The notes under the pieces were generated by a model. It was given only the letters and a program-made list of their open reading frames with translations. It was not told where the DNA came from and made no database searches. A DNA stretch of 6,664 nt. It comes from Methanomicrobiales archaeon (GTDB lineage: Archaea > Halobacteriota > Methanomicrobia > Methanomicrobiales > Methanoculleaceae). Below, piece by piece: positions 1 through 6,567 of this stretch. The stretch is taken from assembly GCA_012797575.1 (NCBI GenBank), contig JAAZOW010000057.1, positions 1 to 6,664 on the forward strand, given 5' to 3'. Position 1 is the first letter of the stretch. Each line of letters opens with the position of its first letter. A program made the position numbers and the translations under genes.

Positions 1-86
1 TCAGCAAGGGCGTTATGGATGAGGAAGAAGTGAAGAACATTCTGTATGAGATGGGCGTCCTCGCCCTCCGGAGGGAGACCGCATGA
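1..86 (+). CDS. rpoB2: RNA polymerase subunit B'' (RpoB2), C-terminal end only
   Basis: Only the last 27 complete codons are present, read in frame from base 3 to the TGA at 84-86. They end in the residues LYEMGVLALRRETA. B'' is the N-terminal half of the second-largest polymerase subunit in methanogens and related euryarchaea, supplying the protrusion and part of the lobe. The visible tail is too short to carry a diagnostic motif. The call therefore rests on its position just before rpoB1, its codon use, and the four-base ATGA overlap with the next gene, the expected arrangement for the two halves of a split subunit. The 5' part lies outside the window. Confidence 0.85.
   Translation, partial: SKGVMDEEEVKNILYEMGVLALRRETA
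70..75 (+). promoter_or_regulatory. Ribosome binding site for rpoB1
   Basis: GGAGGG lies seven bases before the ATG at 83, inside the end of rpoB2. It is a good Shine-Dalgarno match at normal spacing. It supports the ATG that overlaps the rpoB2 stop codon as the true start. Confidence 0.75.
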
Positions 87-1900
87 GGCGGCAGTCCAGG
101 GTCTTTGCCGACGGGGCCCTGATAGGACTTGTAGACGATCCTCAGGATCTGGTATCCCGGATGCGCGAGATGCGCCGACGGGGTGAACTCTCCTCGGAGG
201 TCAACGTCTCCTATAAAGATTTCAATAACGACGTCATCATCCACACCGACCGTGGAAGAGCTCGTCGTCCCCTGATCGTGGTCCGAGATGGCAGACCCGA
301 GGTGACCGAGGAGGATATCGAGCACATCCGCAACAACGAGATGACCTTTGAGGACCTGGTGCAGAAGGGTGCCGTCGAGTTCATCGATGCCGAGGAGGAG
401 GAAGACCTCTTCATCGCCATCAACGAAGTGGACCTCACTGCGGAGCATACGCATCTGGAGATTGATCCTTCGCTCATCCTGGGTATCTCGGCGGCGCACG
501 TTCCTTTCCCTGAACATAACGCCAGCCCCCGTGTCACCATGGGTGCAGGGATGGTTAAACAGGCGCTCGGGTTTGGTGCGGCGAACATGAAACTCCGCCC
601 CGATACAAGGGGGCACATGCTCCACTACGCCCAGAAACCGCTCACCTACACCCAGACCTCCGATGCCATCGGTTCAGATGAGCGGCCGGCGGGTCAGAAC
701 TTTGTCGTTGCGATCCTCTCCTATGAGGGGTTCAACATAGAAGATGCGCTGATCATCAACAAGGCCTCTATCGATCGGGGCCTTGGACGATCGCACTTCT
801 TCCGGACATACGACGGAGAGGAACGACGCTACCCGGGCGGTCAAGTTGACCGGATCGAGATACCGGACGAAGAAGTCTCCGGAGCGCATGGTGCCGAATA
901 CTACGCGAACCTGGATGACGACGGTATCATCAACCCTGAGACGGTTGTCCGCGAGAAAGATGTGCTCATAGGAAAGACCTCCCCGCCAAGGTTCCTTGAA
1001 GAGCCCACGAGTGAGCTCATCGCCGTTGAGAAACGCCGTGATACCTCCGTCACAATGCGGAGCAACGAACGTGGGATCGTGGATACCGTCATCATCACCG
1101 AGGGCGAGAACTCTTCGCGCCTCGTGAAGGTCCGGACCCGTGACCTCCGGATACCAGAGGTGGGCGATAAGTTCGCATCCCGACATGGCCAGAAAGGCGT
1201 TATCGGGCTCATTCAACCTGCGGAGGATATGCCGTTTACGGAGTCGGGCATGACCCCGGACCTGATCATCAATCCCCATGCAGTGCCGAGCCGTATGACC
1301 ATCGGGCATATGCTCGAGATGCTGGGCGGCAAGGTCGGTTCCCTCGAGGGGCGCCGGATCAACGGGACTGCATTCTGCGGCGAACGTGAGGTGGATCTTC
1401 GGAGGTCGCTCAAAGAACTCGGGTTCTCTCACGACGGCCGTGATGTGATGTACGACGGTATCACCGGCCGCAAATTTGAGGCCGATATCTACATCGGTGT
1501 CATCTACTACCAGAAACTCTATCATATGGTTTCAAGCAAGATGCATGCCCGGTCGCGCGGCCCCGTGCAGGTGCTCACCCGCCAACCAACTGAGGGACGT
1601 GCCCGCGAGGGTGGTCTCCGGTTTGGTGAGATGGAGCGGGATGTCATGATCGGCCACGGTGCGGCCATGGCCCTGAAAGAACGGCTGCTCGATGAGTCGG
1701 ATAAGGTGACCCAGTGGGTCTGCGCGAAGTGCGGCATGGTGGCGATGCTTGACCGGAAGAGGAAGATCACCCGGTGCCTTGCATGCGGCAGTGAAACCGA
1801 TATCTATCCTGTCGAGATGAGCTACGCCTTCAAGCTCCTCCTCGATGAGATGAAGAGTATGGGCATTGCTCCCCGCCTAAGACTCGACGATATGGTGTAA
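83..1900 (+). CDS. rpoB1: DNA-directed RNA polymerase subunit B' (RpoB1)
   Basis: This is the C-terminal half of the second-largest subunit of archaeal RNA polymerase, cytoplasmic, working as part of the multisubunit core enzyme. The protein opens in the lobe region (VFADGALIGLVDDP) and carries the family's key sites. NIEDALIINK has E220/D221, matching E. coli beta E813/D814. GDKFASRHGQKG (residues 361-372) has K363 and K371, matching K1065 and K1073. KMHARSRGP has H488, matching H1237. GGLRFGEMERD spans residues 510-520. A C-terminal zinc ribbon has C547, C550, C565 and C568. At 605 aa it is full length for methanogen B'. The start is set by the ATGA overlap with rpoB2 and a strong Shine-Dalgarno. 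It ends in tandem in-frame stops, TAA then TAG. No intein or frameshift is visible. Confidence 0.98.
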   Translation: MRRQSRVFADGALIGLVDDPQDLVSRMREMRRRGELSSEVNVSYKDFNNDVIIHTDRGRARRPLIVVRDGRPEVTEEDIEHIRNNEMTFEDLVQKGAVEFIDAEEEEDLFIAINEVDLTAEHTHLEIDPSLILGISAAHVPFPEHNASPRVTMGAGMVKQALGFGAANMKLRPDTRGHMLHYAQKPLTYTQTSDAIGSDERPAGQNFVVAILSYEGFNIEDALIINKASIDRGLGRSHFFRTYDGEERRYPGGQVDRIEIPDEEVSGAHGAEYYANLDDDGIINPETVVREKDVLIGKTSPPRFLEEPTSELIAVEKRRDTSVTMRSNERGIVDTVIITEGENSSRLVKVRTRDLRIPEVGDKFASRHGQKGVIGLIQPAEDMPFTESGMTPDLIINPHAVPSRMTIGHMLEMLGGKVGSLEGRRINGTAFCGEREVDLRRSLKELGFSHDGRDVMYDGITGRKFEADIYIGVIYYQKLYHMVSSKMHARSRGPVQVLTRQPTEGRAREGGLRFGEMERDVMIGHGAAMALKERLLDESDKVTQWVCAKCGMVAMLDRKRKITRCLACGSETDIYPVEMSYAFKLLLDEMKSMGIAPRLRLDDMV

Positions 1901-1902
1901 TA

Positions 1903-1909
1903 GAGGGGG
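1903..1909 (+). promoter_or_regulatory. Probable ribosome binding site for rpoA1
   Basis: GAGGGGG lies in the 20-base gap between rpoB1 and rpoA1. The distance to the ATG at 1921 is 11 bases, longer than for the other genes here, so it may be weaker. No TATA-like element is visible in the gap, which argues against a separate promoter. Confidence 0.5.
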
Positions 1910-1920
1910 CATATCAAACT

Positions 1921-4569
1921 ATGACCAGTCCAAAGCGTGTTGGAAGGATCGAGTTCGGGCTCTTCTCCCCGAAGGAGATCCGCAAGATGAGCGTCCGAAA
2001 GATCATATGGGCAGATACCTACGACGATGACGGATTTCCCTACCCGCAGGGTCTGATGGACCTGCATCTGGGTGTCATCGATCCCGGTCTTCGCTGTAAG
2101 ACCTGTGACCAGAAAGCGGCCGATTGTCCGGGTCACTTCGGGCATATCGAGCTCGCCAAACCAGTCGTGCATGTCGGCTACACCCGGTTGATCCGGAAAC
2201 TCCTGCGGGTGACCTGCAGGAACTGTTCCCGGTTGCTGATGACGGCCGAGGAGGTCGAAAAGATCGCTGGATCCGAGGATAGCGACGCCACTGTGGACGT
2301 CGTCTCTGAGAAGGATGTCAAGAAAGAACGAATCTGCCCCCACTGTGGGGAGCAACAGCTCAAGGTCAGCTTCGAGAAACCCACCACCTTTACCGAGTCT
2401 TATATAGAGGATAGGAGGAAGATTGAGCACAAGCTGACTCCGGCCGATATCCGGGCACGCCTCGAGAGGATCCCCGACGAAGATCTGCGGCTGATGGGTG
2501 TCAACCCAGATGTCGCGCGGCCGGAGTGGACGATCCTCACGGCCCTCCCGGTCCCGCCGGTCACGATGCGCCCCTCGATCATCCTCGAGAATGGGCAGCG
2601 ATCTGAAGACGACCTGACTCACAAACTCGTGGATATCATCAGGATCAATCAGCGGTTCAAGGAAAACCAGGACGCTGGCGCACCTCAGCTGATCATCGAA
2701 GACCTCTGGGAACTCTTGCAATACCATGTCACCACCTACCTCGACAACGAAGTGGCAGGGTGCCCACCCGCCCGGCATCGGAGCGGCCGGCCGTTAAAGA
2801 CCCTCTCACAGCGGCTCAAGGGGAAAGAAGGACGTTTCCGTGGTTCTCTCTCAGGAAAGCGCGTGAACTTCTCCGCCCGTACGGTGATCTCGCCAGATCC
2901 CGATCTCTCCATCGGTGAAGTCGGAGTGCCGCTTGCCATAGCAAATGAGATGACCATCCCGGTCAGGGTGACCCCGTTCAACCTCGAGGAGATGCGGCAG
3001 TATGTCTTAAACGGCCCTGAACGCCCAACCATCCGGTCACCCTGCGGTGCAAACTACGCTATCAGGCCCGATAACCGGAGGATGCGCCTTTCAGATACGA
3101 ACCTGGAGACGGTTGCGGAGATGCTCGAGGCGGGCTGGACGGTTGAGCGACAGATGAAAGGCGGGGACATCGTACTCTTCAACCGGCAGCCCTCGCTACA
3201 CCGGATGAGCATCATGGCTCACCGGATCGTCGTGATGGATGGGAAGACCTTTCGGTTGAATCCAGCGGTCTGCCCGCCCTACAACGCCGACTTCGACGGT
3301 GATGAGATGAACCTGCACATTCCGCAGACCGAGGAGGCTCGTGCGGAGGCCGAGATCCTGGTCTCAGTGCAGGCAAACATCCTCTCACCGAGGACCGGTG
3401 GTCCGATCATCGGCGGCATCCACGACCACATAACGGGCATCTTCCTCTTGACGCACAGGGTTCGCCACTTCCGGAAGGAAGCTGTGCTCTACCTCACCCA
3501 ACACCTCGACCTCGAGAACCTGCCAGAACCGGACAGAGTGGATGATGATGGGCGCCCGTTGTGGACCAATAAACAGGTCTTCTCACTCATCCTCCCGGAG
3601 GAGCTGAATATGATCTTCCGCGCCTCTTCGTGCCAGAACTGCGAGACCTGCCGGCGGGAGCTGTGCGAGAATGACGCGTACGTCCAGATCATCAATGGAC
3701 AGCTGGTCGCCGGTACCATCGATAAAAAGGCGATCGGAGCGTTTGACGGCCAGATCCTGCATCGGGTCATCAGACAGTACGGCATGAAGCGGGCTGCACG
3801 ATTCATCGACGACGTGACCAAGCTCTCGATCCGGGGCATCATGCTCCAGGGATTCTCGTTCGGCATTGATGACGAGGATCTGACCAAGACCGAATACGGC
3901 CAGATCGATGAAGTGCTGGGCGGAGCCATCAGTGACGTCGAGCGCCGGATCAAGATCTTCAAGGAAGGACAGCTTGAGCCGATGCCGGGCCGAACACTCG
4001 AGGAGACGCTTGAGATGCAGATCATGCAGGTGCTCGGGAAGGCCCGTGACCGCACAGGCGAGATTGCCGGGCGGCACCTCGGGATGGACAACAGCGCAGT
4101 GGTGATGGCGGTCTCAGGGGCCCGTGGGTCGATGCTGAACCTGACTCAGATGGCTGGCTGCCTCGGACAGCAGTCGGTTCGCGGTGAGCGGATCATGCGG
4201 GGCTATGAGGACAGGACCCTGCCGCACTTCCGGCGCAACGAGCTCGGTGCAGAAGCGCACGGATTCATCGTCAACAGTTATAAGAGCGGCCTCTCCCCGA
4301 CTGAGTTCTTCTTCCACGCCATCGGTGGGCGTGAAGGTCTTGTGGATACCGCGGTCCGAACGTCCCAGAGTGGCTACCTGCAGCGGCGGATGATCAATGC
4401 CCTGCAGGATCTCAAGGTAGCATACGACGGCACCGTCCGAACGACGGGTGGTCGGATCATCCAGTTCCGCTACGGCGAGGACGGCACCGATCCTGCGAGG
4501 AGCAGCTATGGCGCCCCGGTGGATGTGAAGGGTATCGTGGAGAGCGTCTTGAAGGAGGAGATCAAGTGA
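1921..4569 (+). CDS. rpoA1: DNA-directed RNA polymerase subunit A' (RpoA1)
   Basis: This is the N-terminal part of the largest archaeal polymerase subunit and holds the catalytic centre. In order: a clamp zinc site C59, C62, C69, H72 (yeast Rpb1 C67-C70-C77-H80 pattern); a second zinc site C99, C102, C139, C142; the switch-2 region SGKRVNFSARTVISPDP from residue 311; NRQPSLHRM at 421-429; and the magnesium-binding loop NADFDGDEMN at 455-464 with D457, D459 and D461. After these come a four-cysteine cluster at C571, C574, C577 and C582, an SMLNLTQMAGCLGQQSV funnel segment at 737-753, and the bridge helix at about 791-826 (TEFFFHAIGGREGLVDTAV). It ends soon after the conserved QFRYGEDG segment, where archaeal A' normally stops; 882 aa is a normal length. 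It overlaps rpoA2 by four bases. No intein interrupts the DFDGD loop. Confidence 0.98.
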   Translation: MTSPKRVGRIEFGLFSPKEIRKMSVRKIIWADTYDDDGFPYPQGLMDLHLGVIDPGLRCKTCDQKAADCPGHFGHIELAKPVVHVGYTRLIRKLLRVTCRNCSRLLMTAEEVEKIAGSEDSDATVDVVSEKDVKKERICPHCGEQQLKVSFEKPTTFTESYIEDRRKIEHKLTPADIRARLERIPDEDLRLMGVNPDVARPEWTILTALPVPPVTMRPSIILENGQRSEDDLTHKLVDIIRINQRFKENQDAGAPQLIIEDLWELLQYHVTTYLDNEVAGCPPARHRSGRPLKTLSQRLKGKEGRFRGSLSGKRVNFSARTVISPDPDLSIGEVGVPLAIANEMTIPVRVTPFNLEEMRQYVLNGPERPTIRSPCGANYAIRPDNRRMRLSDTNLETVAEMLEAGWTVERQMKGGDIVLFNRQPSLHRMSIMAHRIVVMDGKTFRLNPAVCPPYNADFDGDEMNLHIPQTEEARAEAEILVSVQANILSPRTGGPIIGGIHDHITGIFLLTHRVRHFRKEAVLYLTQHLDLENLPEPDRVDDDGRPLWTNKQVFSLILPEELNMIFRASSCQNCETCRRELCENDAYVQIINGQLVAGTIDKKAIGAFDGQILHRVIRQYGMKRAARFIDDVTKLSIRGIMLQGFSFGIDDEDLTKTEYGQIDEVLGGAISDVERRIKIFKEGQLEPMPGRTLEETLEMQIMQVLGKARDRTGEIAGRHLGMDNSAVVMAVSGARGSMLNLTQMAGCLGQQSVRGERIMRGYEDRTLPHFRRNELGAEAHGFIVNSYKSGLSPTEFFFHAIGGREGLVDTAVRTSQSGYLQRRMINALQDLKVAYDGTVRTTGGRIIQFRYGEDGTDPARSSYGAPVDVKGIVESVLKEEIK
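4552..4558 (+). promoter_or_regulatory. Ribosome binding site for rpoA2 (decides the GTG start)
   Basis: AAGGAGG lies seven bases before the GTG at 4566, within the last codons of rpoA1. It is the strongest Shine-Dalgarno in the window, and it picks the GTG overlapping the rpoA1 stop as the start of rpoA2. Confidence 0.8.
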
Positions 4570-5738
4570 ACAGAGATCTTGTGGAGCGGATCGATAACCT
4601 CGATCTACCCTACCGGACACGAGAAGACCTGAAGGTGAGCCTGGAAGACCGGGAGATCACTGAAGATGAGTTTAACGAGATCCTCGATATGATCCTCTTT
4701 GAGTACAGGAGGACCAGGATCGAGCCCTGCGAAGCGGTTGGCATCGTGGCGGCGCAATCGATCGGGGAGCCGGGCACCCAGATGACGATGCGGACCTTCC
4801 ACTATGCGGGTGTGGCTGAGATCAACGTCACCCTCGGCCTCCCCCGCCTCATCGAGATCATGGATGCCCGGCGGGAGCCGAGCACCCCCACGATGGCGGT
4901 CTTCCTGCTGGAAGACTGGGCGTTTGACCGGGACCGCGCCCGCGAGGTGAGCTGGCAGATCGAGGCCGCACCGCTCCATGAGTTTGGGGATATCACCATC
5001 GATATGGAGCATATGCAGGTCTTTGTCCAGCTCAATAAGCAGGTCTGTGATCGCCGGAGGATCACGGTGGAAGAGATCACCGAGATAGCGCCGAAGAAGA
5101 TCCGGGAAAAGCGGCATTTCCGTGATTTTGAGGTCGAAGGGGATGCTAAAAAGGCATCGATTGTGTTCACGCCCAAGGATCAGGAGAGCTACCAGAACCT
5201 CTTCCAGCTCGCTGAGCACGTCAGAAATGTCATAGTCCAGGGCATCGATGACATCGAGCGGGTGGTCGTCAGAAAAGAGGGCGGAGAGTATATCCTTTAT
5301 ACTGAAGGCTCCAACCTAAAAGATGTCTTCGAGATCGAGGGCGTTGATACCGCCCGCACGCGGAGCAACAACATCAGCGAGATCGCTGGTGTGCTTGGTA
5401 TCGAAGCTGGCCGGAATGCGATCATCCAGGAAGCCTTAAGCACCCTGAACGAGCAGGGTATCAGCGTTGATGTTCGACATATCATGCTCGTCGCCGATAT
5501 GATGTGCATGGATGGCGAGGTCAAGCAGATCGGCCGACATGGCATCGCTGGAGAGAAGGAGAGTGTCCTTTCCCGGGCCGCATTTGAGGTGACAGTCAAC
5601 CACCTGCTTGATGCGGCGATCGCGAACGAGGTGGACGAACTGAATGGCGTCACCGAGAACGTGATCGTGGGCCAGCCCATCCAGCTCGGTACTGGCGATG
5701 TAAAGCTCATCGCAAAACCCGTAAACCAAAAAACCTGA
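4566..5738 (+). CDS. rpoA2: DNA-directed RNA polymerase subunit A'' (RpoA2)
   Basis: This is the C-terminal part of the largest archaeal polymerase subunit and completes the active site begun in A'. Near the N terminus, AAQSIGEPGTQMTMRTFHYAG is the trigger-loop region; M75 and H79 match yeast Rpb1 L1081 and H1085, the residues that contact the incoming NTP. VTLGLPRLIEIMDA follows. The C-terminal part carries the cleft and clamp segments DVRHIMLVADMM (302-313) and GRHGIAGEKESVLSRAAFE (R324, H325, G326). At 390 aa it is normal for archaeal A''. The start is GTG, giving a four-base GTGA overlap with rpoA1 and an excellent Shine-Dalgarno. Overlap of the two halves suggests coupled translation so that A' and A'' are made in equal amounts; this is inference. 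Confidence 0.98.
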   Translation: MNRDLVERIDNLDLPYRTREDLKVSLEDREITEDEFNEILDMILFEYRRTRIEPCEAVGIVAAQSIGEPGTQMTMRTFHYAGVAEINVTLGLPRLIEIMDARREPSTPTMAVFLLEDWAFDRDRAREVSWQIEAAPLHEFGDITIDMEHMQVFVQLNKQVCDRRRITVEEITEIAPKKIREKRHFRDFEVEGDAKKASIVFTPKDQESYQNLFQLAEHVRNVIVQGIDDIERVVVRKEGGEYILYTEGSNLKDVFEIEGVDTARTRSNNISEIAGVLGIEAGRNAIIQEALSTLNEQGISVDVRHIMLVADMMCMDGEVKQIGRHGIAGEKESVLSRAAFEVTVNHLLDAAIANEVDELNGVTENVIVGQPIQLGTGDVKLIAKPVNQKT

Positions 5739-5744
5739 AAATCT

Positions 5745-5750
5745 AGGAGA
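5745..5750 (+). promoter_or_regulatory. Ribosome binding site for rpl30e
   Basis: AGGAGA lies seven bases before the ATG at 5758, in the short A-rich gap after rpoA2. It is a good match at normal spacing. The gap is A-rich rather than TATA-like, so I see no archaeal promoter in it. Confidence 0.7.
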
Positions 5751-5757
5751 ATCATAC

Positions 5758-6045
5758 ATGGACTTTAACGCTTCACTACGCAAAGCCGTGAAGACTGGTA
5801 CCGTGTTCCTGGGCCGGAACAAGACTCAGGAATGCATCGAGGAAGGCAAGGCAAAACTTGTCGTGGTGGCTAAAAATAGCCCCGAATCTGTCAAAAACAT
5901 CGTAAAAGAGATCGATACCCCTGTCTACATCTACGAGGGCTCGAGTGTCCAGCTCGGGAAAGCCTGCGGCATGCCGTACGTCGTCAGTGCGCTTGCCGTG
6001 ATCGAGCCGGGTGAATCTGATATTCTGAATGTTGCGAGAGTGTAG
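5758..6045 (+). CDS. rpl30e: 50S ribosomal protein L30e
   Basis: This is a 95-aa protein of the L7Ae/L30e superfamily, small alpha-beta proteins that bind kink-turn RNA; L30e is a large-subunit ribosomal protein in archaea and eukaryotes. Visible family marks are the N-terminal TGTVFLGRNKT (residues 13-23) next to an RNA-contacting helix, the strand AKLVVVAKNSP, and the C-terminal EGSSVQLGKACGMPYVVS stretch (LGKACG at 66-71) followed by AVIEPGESDIL. Length is typical. The location between rpoA2 and nusA is where rpl30e sits in many euryarchaeal genomes, which separates it from the related L7Ae. Its TAG is immediately followed by the nusA start. Confidence 0.95.
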   Translation: MDFNASLRKAVKTGTVFLGRNKTQECIEEGKAKLVVVAKNSPESVKNIVKEIDTPVYIYEGSSVQLGKACGMPYVVSALAVIEPGESDILNVARV

Positions 6046-6498
6046 ATGATGCCGCAGGTAGTGCTGACTGAGGAGTGCATGCGCCTCATTTCACAGTTTG
6101 AGAGTCTTACTGGTGCCGGAAGTCGCGATTGTATCGTCGATAATCGCAATGAACGCATCATCTTCGTAATCAACCCTGGCGACATGGGTCTTGCCATCGG
6201 CAGGGGTGGATCGAGTATCAAGAAGGCTTCCGATGTTATGGGGAAGCGGATTGAGGTTGTGGAATATTCCCCGGATCCGGGTCAATTTATCCGGAACTGC
6301 TTCCTCCCTGCACATGTCACCGATATCGATTTCGCCACCGATGTGGACGATCAGCCGATCGCCCGCGTTGAGGTGCGCGACGAGGATCGGGGGCTTGCTA
6401 TCGGGAAAGCAGGGAAGAATATCTTCAAAGCAAAGGTTCTTGCCCAGCGGCAACACGATATCGTCGATGTCCAGCTGATGCAGAACGAGGTTGCCTGA
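6046..6498 (+). CDS. nusA: Archaeal NusA, KH-domain transcription elongation/termination factor homologue
   Basis: This 150-aa protein is made of two KH RNA-binding domains. KH1 carries GLAIGRGGSSIKKA with the GxxG loop at G52-R53-G54-G55. KH2 carries GLAIGKAGKNIFKA with its loop at G120-K121-A122-G123. Archaeal NusA lacks the N-terminal polymerase-binding and S1 domains of bacterial NusA, so this short length is normal for the family. Its place at the end of the polymerase operon fits a role with RNA polymerase, but the exact function in archaea is less settled than in bacteria. Translation starts at ATG 6046, directly after the rpl30e stop; a second ATG at 6049 is an equal candidate. Only a weak GAGAG precedes it, so initiation probably depends on ribosomes finishing rpl30e. 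Confidence 0.95.
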   Translation: MMPQVVLTEECMRLISQFESLTGAGSRDCIVDNRNERIIFVINPGDMGLAIGRGGSSIKKASDVMGKRIEVVEYSPDPGQFIRNCFLPAHVTDIDFATDVDDQPIARVEVRDEDRGLAIGKAGKNIFKAKVLAQRQHDIVDVQLMQNEVA

Positions 6499-6516
6499 AT
6501 TTTCTTCCTTTTTTTG
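6499..6516 (+). terminator. T-rich transcription terminator after nusA
   Basis: Directly after the nusA stop the + strand reads TTTT, then TT, then a run of seven T at 6509-6515. Runs of T in the non-template strand are the known signal for intrinsic termination by archaeal RNA polymerase, with no hairpin needed. With the convergent gene downstream, this suggests the transcript ends here. Confidence 0.65.
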
Positions 6517-6537
6517 TTGGATCCTGTGGGTTCCCGC

Positions 6538-6567
6538 AAAAAGGTATCTGATCCCTGAAGGGTACCT
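6538..6567 (-). terminator. Hairpin plus T-run on the minus strand, end of the convergent gene
   Basis: Read on the minus strand, the sequence is AGGTA-CCCT-TC-AGGG-ATCAGA-TACCT, followed at once by TTTTT. Arms TACCT (6563-6567) and AGGTA (6542-6546) pair, enclosing a CCCT/AGGG stem (6553-6556 with 6559-6562); six bases bulge on one side. The T run is AAAAA at 6538-6542 on the + strand and shares its last base with the stem. It begins at the stop codon of the minus-strand reading frame, the right place for that gene's terminator. In archaea the T run itself may be the active part. Confidence 0.5.

Noticed and set aside
395..411. GAGGAGGAGGAAG tract, a Shine-Dalgarno-like purine run in rpoB1
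   Set aside because: It encodes the acidic run AEEEED in the lobe region. No credible separate gene starts after it, so it is best explained by the coding sequence.
674..1525. Minus-strand open frame (283 codons) opposite rpoB1
   Set aside because: It is a shadow of the rpoB1 codon pattern. It has no motif, no ribosome binding site of note, and covers the conserved core of rpoB1.
2399..2412. CTTATATAG, resembling an archaeal TATA box
   Set aside because: It lies inside the rpoA1 coding region with no start of any gene about 25-30 bases downstream, so there is no support for an internal promoter.
1822..2778. Long minus-strand open frame (318 codons) opposite rpoB1/rpoA1
   Set aside because: It lies entirely opposite well-identified polymerase genes and spans their junction. 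Long antisense frames are expected in GC-rich coding DNA, and its protein shows no recognisable family or motif.
3271..3312. Possible intein site at the DFDGD loop of RpoA1
   Set aside because: Inteins are known in some archaeal polymerase subunits, but here the conserved sequence runs through without interruption, and the other motifs checked in B' and A'' are also intact.
5287..5303. AT-rich perfect inverted repeat AGTATA-TCCTT-TATACT inside rpoA2, with a TATA-like look
   Set aside because: It encodes a normal stretch of RpoA2 (EYILYTEG), and no gene start follows at promoter distance; rpl30e begins about 450 bases later. Six-base arms can arise by chance.
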